A stretch of 64,000 bases of DNA from a bacterium c-19 (GTDB lineage: Bacteria > Bacillota_I > Bacilli_A > Erysipelotrichales > Erysipelotrichaceae). The position numbers and the translations under genes are program-made. Below, in pieces: positions 26,516 to 36,823 of this stretch. How positions within the stretch are numbered: position 1 is the stretch's first letter; each line of letters begins with the position of its first letter. The stretch is taken from contig QZED01000004.1 in the NCBI GenBank assembly GCA_009917405.1, positions 1 through 64,000 on the forward strand, written 5' to 3'. A model generated the notes under the pieces. That model saw only the letters and a program-made list of their open reading frames with translations, did not search any database and was not told the origin of the DNA.

Positions 26516-27415
26516 TTAATCCTCACTGTCCTGAACAAGATAATCAGGTTTGCTGGCCTTATAATTGTTATAGATATCAATGTCATACACATGGAAGTTG
26601 TATTCCTTTAAGAAATGAACCATCGCTTCCTGTTTGATTGTAGTTGAATGATCTAAAATTGATTGCAGTGCTTCTTCTTTGAATTCCTCTGAAGCTTTCG
26701 TATTTGTGACTTTTACAACATAATACATCGATTTTTCAGAATCACTCGTATCAGCAATTACCTCATTGATCATTGCTTCCTTATCGGTAATGACACTGAT
26801 CTTAGCCCAAACCGGAGAGGGAAGCTGACTCGCTTGATTTACAACTATTTCTTTTCCGTTATAAGTATCGGTTTTGCCGTACTGTTTCGCAGCGGATTCA
26901 AAGGATTCTCCGCCGTTTACGGCACTCAATGCCTGCTTGGCATTTCCTTCATTTGTACATGCGATAATACGCGCTTTTACCGGTTTATAGGTAGTTAACT
27001 GATCCGCGGCATTCGCGTCCAAATATTTCTTTGCCAGCTTATTGTTCTGAACGCTTGGCACGATGTATTTTTCATAATATTCATCAATGTCCTTGCATCC
27101 TGCTTGCGTTAATACTGCTTCTAAATTTTCGCCGGCAGATTTTTTAAATTCTTCCAGCTGTTTTTTTGCTTCTTTTGTTACCTCATCATTGATCGGTACT
27201 TCTTTTTCAAAAATAATTTTGCTGACTGCCATATTTACCTGTGAAAATCCACCGCTCAAGAACAGCGGACGGAAAATATCATCATTGGTTACTTTTGTTG
27301 AACCGACGGTTAATAGCACTTCACTCCCGTTGGAAATATCTGCACTGGCATCTTTACATCCAAAGAGTGTTGTCAGCATTACTGCCGCAAAACATAATGA
27401 CGTTGCTTTTTTCAT
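26516..27415 (-). CDS. PrsA-like lipoprotein foldase
   Basis: A 299-residue lipoprotein (lipobox LTTLFGC, Cys20) resembling PrsA-type peptidyl-prolyl isomerases that fold secreted proteins at the outer membrane face. Residues 30-130 look like a SurA-N-type chaperone domain. The central parvulin-like region (KPVKARIIACTNEGNAKQAL onward) is divergent and some parvulin residues are not obvious, so isomerase activity is uncertain. It follows a second foldase gene by 13 bases in the same operon. Confidence 0.72.
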   Translation of the reverse strand: MKKATSLCFAAVMLTTLFGCKDASADISNGSEVLLTVGSTKVTNDDIFRPLFLSGGFSQVNMAVSKIIFEKEVPINDEVTKEAKKQLEEFKKSAGENLEAVLTQAGCKDIDEYYEKYIVPSVQNNKLAKKYLDANAADQLTTYKPVKARIIACTNEGNAKQALSAVNGGESFESAAKQYGKTDTYNGKEIVVNQASQLPSPVWAKISVITDKEAMINEVIADTSDSEKSMYYVVKVTNTKASEEFKEEALQSILDHSTTIKQEAMVHFLKEYNFHVYDIDIYNNYKASKPDYLVQDSED

Positions 27416-27428
27416 GTTTGTGTCCTCC

Positions 27429-28421
27429 TTATTCCTTGATGCCCATGTAATCCATCAACAATTTTTTTACATCATCATTGCCGTAAACAATGTTGACATC
27501 CTTGCTTTTTTCCCAAACGATCTTTTTCCTTAAGTCGCTGTCGGCATTCATAATTGCTTGATAAATTTGATTTTTAACCGTATCGGTATCATCTTCATAC
27601 TTTACGATTTTATCTTTGTCAGTTTCGATCACCATAATCTTGTGCCATCCTTGATAGTTTGTGGATGCCACCTTAACCCAATCGCTAACTTCGTCCTTTT
27701 TCATCTTCAACGCCGTTTTCTTGAAATCCTCTACAAGCTGACTGTCCTCATCGGTATAACCGACTAAACCACCGGTAGAAGCAGAAGAATCATCGCTGAA
27801 TTCCTTCGCTACATCAGCAAATTTTTTACCTGATTTAAGTGCTTCATCAACCTTATTTACTTTTTCTTTCTCTTCATCGGTAGGATTTTTACTGTCTTCC
27901 ATTTTAATTAAGATATGAGCGACAATACGACCGTTCTTATCCTTATGAATCGGGGTAAATAATTCATCCATATGCTCATCCATATAGTTGGTAAACAGCT
28001 TTTGTACCTTTGTGGAAGTTAAGCAGTATTCATACAGATCAGAATATCCGCTTGCTTCCAATTGACTCTGAATCGTTGTTTTATAATTCGTCGGATCAGT
28101 TGATTTGAAATATTCCTCTGTCTGTTCCTGTTGCAGTTTCGCAGTCGATTTAATATCATCATCGGTAGCGATGACCTCATTTGCCACTGCATCCTGAAAT
28201 TTCTGATATAAATAAGCATCGGCAGCTTGTGTTTTCAATTCATTGAAAATATCATCTACAAAAATGTTTTGATCGGCAACACTTGCAATAACGTCTTTAC
28301 CGTCTGCTTTTTTACCTGCCAGCTTTCCTTTGTTCGTATCCCAAATGCTGAATATCGCAAAGGAGATGAGGATTACCGCAATCAGTACGACAAACCACTG
28401 CTTTTTTAAAATCTCTATCAT
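27429..28421 (-). CDS. membrane-anchored PpiC-type peptidyl-prolyl isomerase
   Basis: A 330-residue protein with an N-terminal membrane helix (about residues 10-28), an N-terminal helical domain and a recognisable parvulin domain (about 160-270: AHILIKMEDS, then KKFADVAKEFSDDSSASTGGLVGY). It is expected to assist folding of exported proteins. It is anchored by a helix, while its downstream neighbour is a lipoprotein, so the two may work as a pair. AGGAGG precedes the ATG. Confidence 0.82.
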   Translation of the reverse strand: MIEILKKQWFVVLIAVILISFAIFSIWDTNKGKLAGKKADGKDVIASVADQNIFVDDIFNELKTQAADAYLYQKFQDAVANEVIATDDDIKSTAKLQQEQTEEYFKSTDPTNYKTTIQSQLEASGYSDLYEYCLTSTKVQKLFTNYMDEHMDELFTPIHKDKNGRIVAHILIKMEDSKNPTDEEKEKVNKVDEALKSGKKFADVAKEFSDDSSASTGGLVGYTDEDSQLVEDFKKTALKMKKDEVSDWVKVASTNYQGWHKIMVIETDKDKIVKYEDDTDTVKNQIYQAIMNADSDLRKKIVWEKSKDVNIVYGNDDVKKLLMDYMGIKE

Positions 28422-28476
28422 ATTATGCCTCCTAATATTTCATTCCGTATTATTATAAAATAAAATTAATTAAAAA

Positions 28477-28519
28477 GCAATTTCTGTATGGTACTAACAT
28501 AATTTCCCATAATATTTAA
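28477..28519 (+). repeat. first copy of a 43-44 bp imperfect direct repeat
   Basis: Begins GCAATTTCTGTATGGTACT. The copy at 28981-29024 begins GCAATTTCGGTATGGCACT, and both end in CATAATAT plus TTAA. About 37 of 43 positions agree by eye. Confidence 0.6.
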
Positions 28520-28980
28520 AATTGCCGCAGAGACTGAAAGGTATTATCGATTCTTGCTTCATATAATTTTCTGCAATTCTTTCATGTGTTGATAGGACGT
28601 TAATAAAATGTTTTCTCTGTTTTCCGCTAAAGAAACGTTTATTTCTTTATAAAATTTTTTAATAGACTTTAGGTGCTCAAAGATCTATATCTCATTGAAA
28701 ATATTTAATGTGATCATACACAATAACTTCATATAATACATGTGTTTAAACAATTACTTAATATTTTGATCTTTTCCGAGGATCAAGGAATACAAATCAC
28801 ATACACCTCTTATCTTCATGATTTTCAGAAAATAGATTATTTCATAACAGTATCTTTTCTTAAATATAATATGAAGGAATACATCACTATTATAGAATAA
28901 TGCCATCCGTTATTACATGACAAACAATAAATATGAATATAGAACTTAAGAAAATTGTTTTGATTAAATAATCGTTAATC

Positions 28981-29024
28981 GCAATTTCGGTATGGCACTG
29001 ACAGAATTTCTCATAATATCTTAA
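28981..29024 (+). repeat. second copy of the imperfect direct repeat
   Basis: Same orientation as 28477-28519, about 500 bases away, in otherwise unrelated AT-rich DNA upstream of sufC. It may be a decayed duplication or a shared regulatory site. Confidence 0.6.
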
Positions 29025-29145
29025 GAAAGCAAAAATATTTCTATGCTGATACGCAGCTGTATAGATTTTGTTTACGAGTGATAAAACAGAAAATGATGAA
29101 TGCTTTCAATCACTGTTACTCAGTAAAACTTAAAAATCGTTTTGA

Positions 29146-29174
29146 TTGTCGTAAAGCTGTTTTTTTGGTATGAT
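29146..29174 (+). promoter_or_regulatory. promoter of the suf operon
   Basis: TTGTCG and TATGAT are 17 bases apart, about 60 bases before the sufC start. The -35 is weak, which leaves room for an activator. Confidence 0.5.
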
Positions 29175-29234
29175 ATACACTGTTTAAGAACGATATAGAA
29201 AAAAATAATATTGGAAAAGAAAGAAGGTCACGCT

Positions 29235-30056
29235 ATGACAACATTACAAATAAAGGATTTGCATGTTTCAGTTGCCGATAAAGAGATATTAAAGGGTGTA
29301 AACCTTTGTATCAACAGTGATGAGACTCACGCGTTGATGGGCCCGAACGGAAACGGGAAATCAACTTTACTGGCTGCGATCATGGGAAATCCGAAATATA
29401 CAGTAACTAAAGGAAGTATCACTTTAGACGGAAAAGATGTGTTGCAGATGGAAGTTGATGAGCGAAGTCGCGCCGGTTTATTTTTGGGGATGCAGTATCC
29501 CAGTGAGATCAGTGGAATTACCAACTCTGATTTTTTACGTTCCGCAATCAATGCCAGAAGAGAACGTCCGATTGCATTGTTTCAGTTTATTAAGGAGATG
29601 GAGCAGGCGATCGGCGATATGGAGATGAAAAGCGATTTAGCACATCGGTTTTTAAATGAAGGCTTTTCCGGCGGTGAGAAAAAACGCAATGAGATCGTAC
29701 AGATGAAGCTGTTAAAGCCGTCTTTGGCAATGCTTGATGAAATTGACAGCGGTTTGGATGTAGATGCCTTAAAACTGGTAGCCCATGCTGTGCAGGAAAT
29801 TCAAAAACAGCAGCACACTGGATTGCTGGTGGTTTCTCATTATGAGCGCTTTTATGATTTGCTGAAACCGACCCATGCGCATGTGTTGATTGATGGGGTA
29901 ATCGTATTGAGCGGTGATGCATCATTGACACAAAAGATTGATACACAAGGGTATGATTGGATTGAAAATGAACTTGGTATTTCACTTGTTCAAGAGCAGC
30001 GGCAGCAAAATGCTGGTGTTTTAGGTGTTTGTCATGCGGCGAAAAAAGGTGCCTAG
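29235..30056 (+). CDS. sufC: Fe-S cluster assembly ATPase SufC
   Basis: SufC, 273 residues, is the ABC-type ATPase of the SufBCD scaffold. Walker A GPNGNGKST, signature FSGGEKKRNE and the Asp/Glu of LAMLDEIDSGLD are intact. I chose the ATG at 29235 with AGAAGG about 8 bases upstream; a TTG 8 codons earlier is possible but lacks a site. It is the first gene of sufCDSUB, the standard Bacillota order, and sufD starts one base after its stop. Confidence 0.95.
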   Translation: MTTLQIKDLHVSVADKEILKGVNLCINSDETHALMGPNGNGKSTLLAAIMGNPKYTVTKGSITLDGKDVLQMEVDERSRAGLFLGMQYPSEISGITNSDFLRSAINARRERPIALFQFIKEMEQAIGDMEMKSDLAHRFLNEGFSGGEKKRNEIVQMKLLKPSLAMLDEIDSGLDVDALKLVAHAVQEIQKQQHTGLLVVSHYERFYDLLKPTHAHVLIDGVIVLSGDASLTQKIDTQGYDWIENELGISLVQEQRQQNAGVLGVCHAAKKGA

Positions 30057-30057
30057 T

Positions 30058-30867
30058 ATGAAAGAGATCACAGCGAAAAAGGCCCAGATAGATATTACCA
30101 ACGGGTTTTCCGCATACTGCATACACAATGAGGAAACAACGGAATTGCGTTTGTATGCCGACAAAGGCACAAACGGTGAGCTGTTGATTGCATATGATGG
30201 TACACAAGCTGATTTGCATATCGATGTAGAAGCGCAGGCAGATTGTGAGCTGCGTATGCTGTTTTGGAACCGTATTACCGATAAACTGTCCTTTCATTTA
30301 ACGATGAATGAGATCGGCAACAGCACTGTTCATATCGCGATTGCCGATTTGGAAGAATGCGCTGCCGATTATCATATTACGTCGACTTTATCCACTTCAG
30401 ATGCAAGCGTTCAAGTGACGACGGTCTGCATGGCGAAGCATAAGCACTGGCTGATGAAGATGAACCATCATCATGAACATACACACTCGGTGATGCGGAA
30501 TTTTGCGGTTGTGGATGAAAATGGCGATTATCGCATGGAAGCTGGCGGAGTGATCCAAAAGGGTGCCTATGAAAGCAGCACACATCAACAGACACGAGTC
30601 TTAACTATGAGTGAAAATCAGAAAAGCGAGGTTTTGCCAATTCTATTGATTGATGAAAATGAGGTAAAGGCATCGCATGCGACGACTTTAGGACAACCTG
30701 ATGCAGATCAGCTGTATTATCTTCAGTCACGGGGGTTGACATTAAAGCAGGCGCTCGGTTTGATGAAATTGGGCTATCTGTTTCCGATTACAGAGATATT
30801 CACTGACGCTGAATTACAAAAACAGCTTCGGCGGCAGGTAGAGGAAAAGGTGATGAATCATGATTGA
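30058..30867 (+). CDS. sufD: Fe-S cluster assembly protein SufD
   Basis: A 269-residue SufD, the partner of SufB in the cluster scaffold. The C-terminal SufB/SufD core is recognisable (EVKASHATTLGQPDADQLYY, then SRGLTLKQALGLMKLGYL). At 269 residues it is clearly shorter than typical SufD (about 430), lacking most of the N-terminal domain, a reduced form. The ATG at 30058 has AAAGGTG upstream. It overlaps sufS by 8 bases. Confidence 0.88.
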   Translation: MKEITAKKAQIDITNGFSAYCIHNEETTELRLYADKGTNGELLIAYDGTQADLHIDVEAQADCELRMLFWNRITDKLSFHLTMNEIGNSTVHIAIADLEECAADYHITSTLSTSDASVQVTTVCMAKHKHWLMKMNHHHEHTHSVMRNFAVVDENGDYRMEAGGVIQKGAYESSTHQQTRVLTMSENQKSEVLPILLIDENEVKASHATTLGQPDADQLYYLQSRGLTLKQALGLMKLGYLFPITEIFTDAELQKQLRRQVEEKVMNHD

Positions 30868-32092
30868 TATAACGGCAATTCGTCGAGATTTTCCGATGTT
30901 ACAGAATAAAAAAATGCAGTCACACGATTTGATCTATTTGGATAACGGTGCCACAACATTTAAGCCTAAGCAGGTAATCGATGCACTGACGCACTATTAT
31001 ACGGATCTGTCCTGCAATGCACACAGAGGTGATTATGAACTTGCATATCGACTGGATCAGGAATTTGAGGCGGCACGTGCAAGCGCAGCGCAATTCATTC
31101 ATGCGGATGAGCGGGAGATTATTTTTACTTCAGGTGCCAGTGAAGGATTGAATACGGTGGCACAAGGGTATGGAAGAAAATTTTTGCGTCCCGGTGATGT
31201 TGTGCTGAGCAGTGAAGCGGAACATGCTTCCTGTATTTTGCCGTGGATGCGTGTCTGTGAAGAAACCGGGGCATCATTGGAATATATTCCGTTAGATGAA
31301 CAAGGACGCATCGGAGCGGATACTGTTGCCGGAATGATGAATGAAAATGTAAAGGTGATCGTTTTGGCGCATATATCTAATGTATTGGGATATGAGGCAC
31401 CGATTAGAGATATTTGCAGAATTGCGCATCAGTACGGTGCTGTTGTAGTGGTTGATGGAGCGCAGAGTGTTCCACATATGCCGATTGATGTCGTCGATCT
31501 TGATTGTGATTTCTTAGCCTTCAGCGCTCATAAAATGTGCGGACCTACAGGTATTGGTGTATTATACGGTAAATATGCATTACTGGATGCAATGGATCCG
31601 CTGTATTTAGGGGGCGGCAGTAACGCTCGTTTCGATATGTGCGGAAATATTTTATTAAAACAGCCGCCGTATAAGTTTGAAAGTGGAACGGCTAATATTG
31701 CTGGTATTCTCGGTATGAAAGCTGCATTTGATTATTTGTCAAATATCGGTATGGAAACAATTCATGCGTATGAGCAGACGCTTCATAAAAGCTTGGTTGA
31801 TCGCTTACGAACAATGGATAATATTCATCTGTATAATCCGAATGCTGATGCCGCAATTGTCACATTTAATGTAAAAGATGTCTTTGCACAAGATGCCGCC
31901 ACTTATTTCAGTGCCAACGGTGTTGCGGTACGCAGCGGGCAGCATTGTGCAAAGCTGTTATGCGATAAATTGAATACAAGTGCCACAGTACGCGCTTCAT
32001 TGTATTTTTATAATGATATGAAAGAAATTGAGCGTTTTGCACAGCTATGTGAAGGCGCCGATATGCAAACATGCTTAGATGTTTATTTTTAA
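30860..32092 (+). CDS. sufS: cysteine desulfurase SufS
   Basis: SufS, 410 residues, is the PLP-dependent enzyme that takes sulfur from cysteine as a persulfide. The PLP Lys225 lies in FSAHKMCGPTG and the catalytic Cys363 in RSGQHCAKLLC. Both are intact, as is the N-terminal YLDNGATTFKP segment. Length matches group II desulfurases. It overlaps sufD and is followed by its sulfur acceptor SufU. Confidence 0.95.
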   Translation: MIDITAIRRDFPMLQNKKMQSHDLIYLDNGATTFKPKQVIDALTHYYTDLSCNAHRGDYELAYRLDQEFEAARASAAQFIHADEREIIFTSGASEGLNTVAQGYGRKFLRPGDVVLSSEAEHASCILPWMRVCEETGASLEYIPLDEQGRIGADTVAGMMNENVKVIVLAHISNVLGYEAPIRDICRIAHQYGAVVVVDGAQSVPHMPIDVVDLDCDFLAFSAHKMCGPTGIGVLYGKYALLDAMDPLYLGGGSNARFDMCGNILLKQPPYKFESGTANIAGILGMKAAFDYLSNIGMETIHAYEQTLHKSLVDRLRTMDNIHLYNPNADAAIVTFNVKDVFAQDAATYFSANGVAVRSGQHCAKLLCDKLNTSATVRASLYFYNDMKEIERFAQLCEGADMQTCLDVYF

Positions 32093-32104
32093 AGGAGGAA
32101 TTTG

Positions 32105-32557
32105 ATGTCAGAACTGCTGCATGATCCGATGATTCTGCGACAGATCATTATGGATCATTACGAGTATCCGCGTAATCATGAATTGAGCGAGGATGAAGGA
32201 TATTTGGCTAAACATATGGCTTCCGCTTCCTGTATCGATGATATTCATGTACAGGCGAAGCTCAATAATAATGTAATTGAGGATATCCGCTTTGACGGTA
32301 TCGCCTGTACGATTTCTACTGCTTCTACCTCAATTATGAGTGAACTTTTGCAGGGAAAAACGACGACTGAGGCAAAAGCGATCATAGATGCTTATTATGC
32401 GATGATTAACGGTGAGCCGTATGACAGCGAGCTGTTACAGGAAGCGGTTGCTTTTCATACGGTTGGAAAACAGGCAAATCGAATCAAGTGCGCAACCATT
32501 GGATGGGAAGCAATGAAGCAGATCATTGAAGAGGGGGAAGCACATGAACAAAAATGA
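32105..32557 (+). CDS. sufU: sulfur-relay protein SufU
   Basis: SufU, 150 residues, is the zinc-dependent sulfurtransferase that accepts the persulfide from SufS. The three ligand Cys are present (ASCIDD, IACTIS and IKCATI), along with the Asp after the first Cys. The usual NPxCGD context reads SASCIDD here, a divergent first motif. AAAGGAGG lies 7 bases before the ATG at 32105. It overlaps sufB by 14 bases. Confidence 0.9.
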   Translation: MSELLHDPMILRQIIMDHYEYPRNHELSEDEGYLAKHMASASCIDDIHVQAKLNNNVIEDIRFDGIACTISTASTSIMSELLQGKTTTEAKAIIDAYYAMINGEPYDSELLQEAVAFHTVGKQANRIKCATIGWEAMKQIIEEGEAHEQK

Positions 32558-33944
32558 AATCCCTAAACATGAAGAATATCAGTACGGTTTTCATGATGAG
32601 GATGTTTCCGTATATAAAACAAAAAAAGGCTTAAGCAGAGATACCGTCATAGAGATTTCTCGAATCAAGAAGGAGCCGCAATGGATGCTAGAACGGCGCT
32701 TACAGGCATATGATGCTTTTTGTGAAATGCCGATTCAAGAGTGGGGACCGGATGTCAGTGATATTAATTTTGATGAATATACATATTATATTAAGCCGAG
32801 TGAGCAGGGAAAACAAAATTGGGAAGAAGTTCCCGAAACGATCAAGAATACGTTTGATAAGCTTGGAATTCCCGAGGCAGAGGCTAAATACTTATCCGGT
32901 GTAACAACACAGTATGAAAGCGAAGCCGTTTATCACAATATGTTAGATGAGGTAAAAGAAAAAGGAATTATCTTTTTGGATACGGACAGCGCATTAAAGC
33001 AAGTTCCTGATTTGTTTCAAAAATATTTCGGGAAGCTTGTATCCTATCGTGATAATAAGTTTGCGGCATTAAACAGCTGTGTTTGGTCAGGCGGAAGCTT
33101 TATTTATATTCCGAAAAATGTAAAGCTGGATAAGCCGCTGCAATCCTATTTTCGCATTAATTCACAATCAATGGGACAATTTGAGCGAACGATGATCATT
33201 GTGGATGACGGGGCTGAGGTGCATTATGTAGAAGGGTGTACCGCACCGACGTATTCCAAGGATTCGCTACATGCCGCAGTTGTTGAAATCTTTGTCGGTA
33301 AGCATGCAAAATGTCGCTACAGCACTGTACAAAACTGGTCAGGTAATATTTTAAATCTTGTTACTAAGCGCGCTACAGTTGATGATTACGGTGTGATGGA
33401 ATGGATTGACGGCAATATTGGTTCCCATATCACAATGAAGTATCCTGCCTGTGTGCTTGCCGGTAAAGGCGCACGAGGAATGACAATTTCGATTGCTGTA
33501 GCCGGAGCGAAGCAAATTCAGGATGCCGGTGCGAAAATGATCCATCTCGGTGAAAATACAAGCTCGACGATTATCTCTAAATCTGTTTCACGAAACGGCG
33601 GAGAAGTGAATTATCGCGGCTTAATTCAACATGGCAAGCATGCACATCATGCCAAAAGCAAAGTGGAATGCGATACCCTTATCCTTGATAAGCAATCTCG
33701 CAGTGATACCGTTCCGGTAAATATTACAAGAAATCAAACGAGTCAGATTGAGCATGAAGCAACAGTATCTAATATTTCCGAGGAACAACTGTTTTATTTG
33801 ATGAGCCGCGGCTTATCTAAGAGTGCTGCTACGGAAATGATTGTTATGGGTTTTTTAGAACCGTTTACAAGGGAACTGCCGATGGAATATGCGGTGGAGT
33901 TAAATCAGCTGTTAAAGCTGGATATGAGTGATTCCGTTGGATAA
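32544..33944 (+). CDS. sufB: Fe-S cluster scaffold SufB
   Basis: SufB, 466 residues, is the main scaffold on which the cluster forms. The conserved core includes [35 protein letters not shown] and [20 protein letters not shown] near the C-terminal cluster site. The ATG at 32544 has GAGGGGG upstream; an ATG six codons earlier is less well placed. It is the last suf gene and overlaps the next gene by about 17 bases. Confidence 0.95.
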   Translation: MNKNEIPKHEEYQYGFHDEDVSVYKTKKGLSRDTVIEISRIKKEPQWMLERRLQAYDAFCEMPIQEWGPDVSDINFDEYTYYIKPSEQGKQNWEEVPETIKNTFDKLGIPEAEAKYLSGVTTQYESEAVYHNMLDEVKEKGIIFLDTDSALKQVPDLFQKYFGKLVSYRDNKFAALNSCVWSGGSFIYIPKNVKLDKPLQSYFRINSQSMGQFERTMIIVDDGAEVHYVEGCTAPTYSKDSLHAAVVEIFVGKHAKCRYSTVQNWSGNILNLVTKRATVDDYGVMEWIDGNIGSHITMKYPACVLAGKGARGMTISIAVAGAKQIQDAGAKMIHLGENTSSTIISKSVSRNGGEVNYRGLIQHGKHAHHAKSKVECDTLILDKQSRSDTVPVNITRNQTSQIEHEATVSNISEEQLFYLMSRGLSKSAATEMIVMGFLEPFTRELPMEYAVELNQLLKLDMSDSVG

Positions 33945-34485
33945 TCAAGCAATTCGGCGTTCTAAAATTAAGCAATGTAAAGCGTTATCGACTGATCAAA
34001 GAAACATTCTCAGTCAAAGAATCGCACACAGTTGTCAAAACTTTATTAAAGAACAGGAAGTAATTGGACTTTTTATGCCGATGTCTCATGAGCCTGATAT
34101 TACTTCACTGTATCATGATTATCATCAGTATCATCACTTTGCGTTGCCTAAGGTGACCTCAGAAACCACAATGGATTTTGTACAGTGGAATGAAACAACC
34201 GAATTTCAAAGGGGTGCCTTTGATATTTCTGAGCCGATTCATGCAGAGCTAATCGATCCCAAGGCACTAACGCTGCTGTTTATTCCGCTTGTGGCATTTA
34301 ATCATCGCTGTGAGCGATTGGGACATGGAAACGGTTATTATGATCGTTATTTGAAACAAAGCGATGCATTGAAAATCGGTGTTGCTTTTTCGTTCCAACA
34401 AAGCGAAGAACTGAAATACTTTCCTCATGATATTGCACTGGATGTGATCATTACGGAACAGGACTGTTTCTTCAGAAAGAAATAA
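33928..34485 (+). CDS. 5-formyltetrahydrofolate cyclo-ligase
   Basis: A 185-residue member of the 5-formyl-THF cyclo-ligase (YgfA/FAU1) family, which returns 5-formyl-THF to the folate pool. N-terminal basic residues and the C-terminal motif [13 protein letters not shown] are clear. The GTG start at 33928 overlaps sufB; a TTG three codons later is an alternative. Fusion of this housekeeping gene onto the suf transcript is not mechanistically explained. Confidence 0.9.
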   Translation: MIPLDNQAIRRSKIKQCKALSTDQRNILSQRIAHSCQNFIKEQEVIGLFMPMSHEPDITSLYHDYHQYHHFALPKVTSETTMDFVQWNETTEFQRGAFDISEPIHAELIDPKALTLLFIPLVAFNHRCERLGHGNGYYDRYLKQSDALKIGVAFSFQQSEELKYFPHDIALDVIITEQDCFFRKK

Positions 34486-34533
34486 AATTCAGCATAGATA
34501 ATTCAGATCATAGCTTTAAAAATAAGATGGAAA

Positions 34534-34561
34534 GGTGACGGATATGCTCTGTCATCTTTTT
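34534..34561 (+). terminator. terminator of the suf operon
   Basis: A 9-bp stem GGTGACGGA/TCTGTCATC (with two G-U pairs) and loop TATGC is followed by TTTTT. Confidence 0.78.
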
Positions 34562-34804
34562 ACTTCTTGCGATTGAAAAAGGAAAGGTGTGTATCATTAT
34601 ATCAAGGGGACCTTGTTAATTTACGAATGCAACATCAGGTACAAATGCGATTCGATTTGCGCAGACTATTGAAATAAGCGCTGTGATAGAGTAAAATAAC
34701 CTTAAAGAAATGAGATTAATTACAAACCGTAGCGGTATTAGGCTATAAACATTGCCGTCAGGCAAATTGCTTGCGGAGTGATTGAGGAAAAGGAGAATTC
34801 ATTG

Positions 34805-35422
34805 ATGAATAAGCGAAAAACACGTTCTTTATTCTGTTTCTTGTTGGCTTTTATGTTTTTGTTGACAGGTTGTTCGCAGGAAAACAGCGTAAGCGATGAG
34901 GACAAAGAAAGTACAGAAGTATTGTTGCCTGTCGGTATTAACGGGACAGAGATCAAAGTAGGAGAGACAACAATTCAAAGCTTGTTGGATCAAGGTCTTG
35001 AGATTTCTTGGGTAGATGAAGATTATAATCGCATTATCGTAGATCCAACTACTGAATTGGAACCGAAAACCTATTACACCGGCGGAAGCATTAATTTGAG
35101 CGATAATGTGTTTTTCAAGGTTTCTTTTGTGACAGATAAAAAGAAGGTTCCTTTAGGAGAAGCAGTCATTGCCTATATTGAACTGCATGCGTTACAGTCG
35201 GAACAAACTATCCTTGATCAAATAACCTTTGACGGTGTACCGATTAAAGAACTGACGCAAAAGAAAGCAGTTGAGAAATATCCAAAATGGAGCGGGGATG
35301 AGATTATGTGGCTGAACTACGGCTTGGATTATAAGTATCTTTTAACCTTTGATATTTCTTCGGGAAATATGACCGGCTTTACTGTTGAACGCAACTATGA
35401 TGTAGACTGGACGAAAAAGTAA
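34805..35422 (+). CDS. putative lipoprotein of unknown function
   Basis: A 205-residue protein with a lipoprotein signal peptide (basic MNKRKTR, hydrophobic core, lipobox LLTGC). The mature part begins with an acidic Ser/Glu linker. The motif VGINGTEIKVGETTIQSLLDQG resembles a small domain seen in other Bacillota lipoproteins, but I cannot name it. No enzymatic motif is visible. AAGGAG precedes the ATG. It is monocistronic with its own terminator. Likely surface-exposed; role unknown. Confidence 0.65.
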   Translation: MNKRKTRSLFCFLLAFMFLLTGCSQENSVSDEDKESTEVLLPVGINGTEIKVGETTIQSLLDQGLEISWVDEDYNRIIVDPTTELEPKTYYTGGSINLSDNVFFKVSFVTDKKKVPLGEAVIAYIELHALQSEQTILDQITFDGVPIKELTQKKAVEKYPKWSGDEIMWLNYGLDYKYLLTFDISSGNMTGFTVERNYDVDWTKK

Positions 35423-35480
35423 ATAATAGTGGTAAGTAAATATTAAATTGTTCTAATACTGAGCCGATAATTAAAAATGA

Positions 35481-35509
35481 TCGCCTTTTCATTGAAGGGG
35501 CGCTTTTTA
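35481..35509 (+). terminator. terminator after the lipoprotein gene
   Basis: An imperfect CGCC/GGCG-based stem is followed by TTTTT, about 60 bases after the stop. Confidence 0.55.
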
Positions 35510-35613
35510 TATTATGTTTTTCTATCGTTTTTGATCTGTTTTATGCCTTTTTCAATGAATTTGTATGAATCTGTTTCCATCAACCACACTAAGAATAATC
35601 AGGAGTGATCAGC

Positions 35614-36786
35614 TTGGATAAACGAATGAAACTAAAATACTATTGTTTAAACTTTCTTGCTTTTGCGGCAATTTCAATGGTAAACACACAGATGATACCT
35701 TATTTGACCTCAATCGGCTATGATGTAGTTGCACGCGGCTATATATTGGCAGCCAATGCGATAATTGCTATTGTCGGACAGCTATTCTTCGGTTATATCT
35801 GTGATAAATATAAAAAAATAAAGCCATTTTTTGCGCTTGCCTATGCACTTTTAGTCATCAGTGCATTACTCATGTTCGCTTATCAAAAACAGGTGTTTTG
35901 GTATCATTTGTTGACGGTTGCGGTAATGGGCGGTATGGTGAAGGTGATTATGGGATTGGATGAAACATGGATGTTGGAGGCAGACAGCGATAATTACGGA
36001 ACGCTCAGAGCATACGGTGCTTTGGGACTGACAATCGGTTCACCGATAGCCGGCTTTTTGGTCGATAACTTTGGCTATTTGGCACTGTCTTTCACTCTAG
36101 GCTTTATCAGCGCCCTGTGCTTTTTATGTATTTGGCTTGTCAAGGATGTGTCAAAAAGCGGCGAGGCAATTCAGTTTTCCTCATTAAAAAAGCTGCTTCA
36201 AAATAAGTCGTATTTATTACTAGTTCTAATTTATCTGTTGATCTATATGATTGGAACCGCAGATCAATATGTCGTCATCGATAAAATGCTGGAAATGAAG
36301 GCTGATCATGCCGTCGTCGGTTTTAAATGGGCGCTACAGTCCTTTATGGAAATTCCGTTGTTTCTGCTCGCACATCGCATTCTAAATAAATATAAGCCAT
36401 CTGCTTTACTGATCTTTGGTACACTGATGTACGCATTAAAATTCGTTCTGTACGGATGGGCAGATAACAGCTGGTGGATTCTTGCGGCTGCCTCGCTTCA
36501 GCTTTTGACCTTGCCGGTAATTATGTTGACAAGCAAGGTATTGATTAAAGAAATTACCCCTAAAGAGCTGTTTAGCAGTGCGCAAATGTTTGCGATGGCG
36601 ATCTTTATCGGTGTTTCAGGACTTGTCACACCGATAATCACTTCATATCTTTCCGATATGTTCGGCTTTGATTTAACCCTTTATCTTGTTGCCGGATTTG
36701 CCGTTTTGCCGCTGTTTTTAATATTTATTTATTTGCATATCAGAAAAACATCACAATCAGATCAGGAATGCTTGCGAAATCAATAA
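35614..36786 (+). CDS. MFS transporter
   Basis: A 390-residue major facilitator superfamily protein with about 12 membrane helices. The GQLFFGYICDKYKKIKP segment is the loop 2-3 motif of the superfamily. The N-terminal MKLKYYCLNFLAF and overall pattern recall the LacY/nucleoside-symporter-like group, but the substrate cannot be read from sequence. I prefer the TTG at 35614, 8 bases after AGGAG, over a GTG at 35605 that overlaps that site. Confidence 0.85.
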   Translation: MDKRMKLKYYCLNFLAFAAISMVNTQMIPYLTSIGYDVVARGYILAANAIIAIVGQLFFGYICDKYKKIKPFFALAYALLVISALLMFAYQKQVFWYHLLTVAVMGGMVKVIMGLDETWMLEADSDNYGTLRAYGALGLTIGSPIAGFLVDNFGYLALSFTLGFISALCFLCIWLVKDVSKSGEAIQFSSLKKLLQNKSYLLLVLIYLLIYMIGTADQYVVIDKMLEMKADHAVVGFKWALQSFMEIPLFLLAHRILNKYKPSALLIFGTLMYALKFVLYGWADNSWWILAAASLQLLTLPVIMLTSKVLIKEITPKELFSSAQMFAMAIFIGVSGLVTPIITSYLSDMFGFDLTLYLVAGFAVLPLFLIFIYLHIRKTSQSDQECLRNQ

Positions 36787-36823
36787 AAAGCCGTTACAAT
36801 GTTGTCAGTAAAGGATGAATAGT

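Larger units (their letters stand above)
28422..29145. other. AT-rich intergenic region with a degenerate duplicated segment
   Basis: More than 700 bases without a credible gene. Apart from the repeated segment at 28477-28519 and 28981-29024, I see no ordered structure. It separates the foldase operon from the divergent suf operon. Confidence 0.5.
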
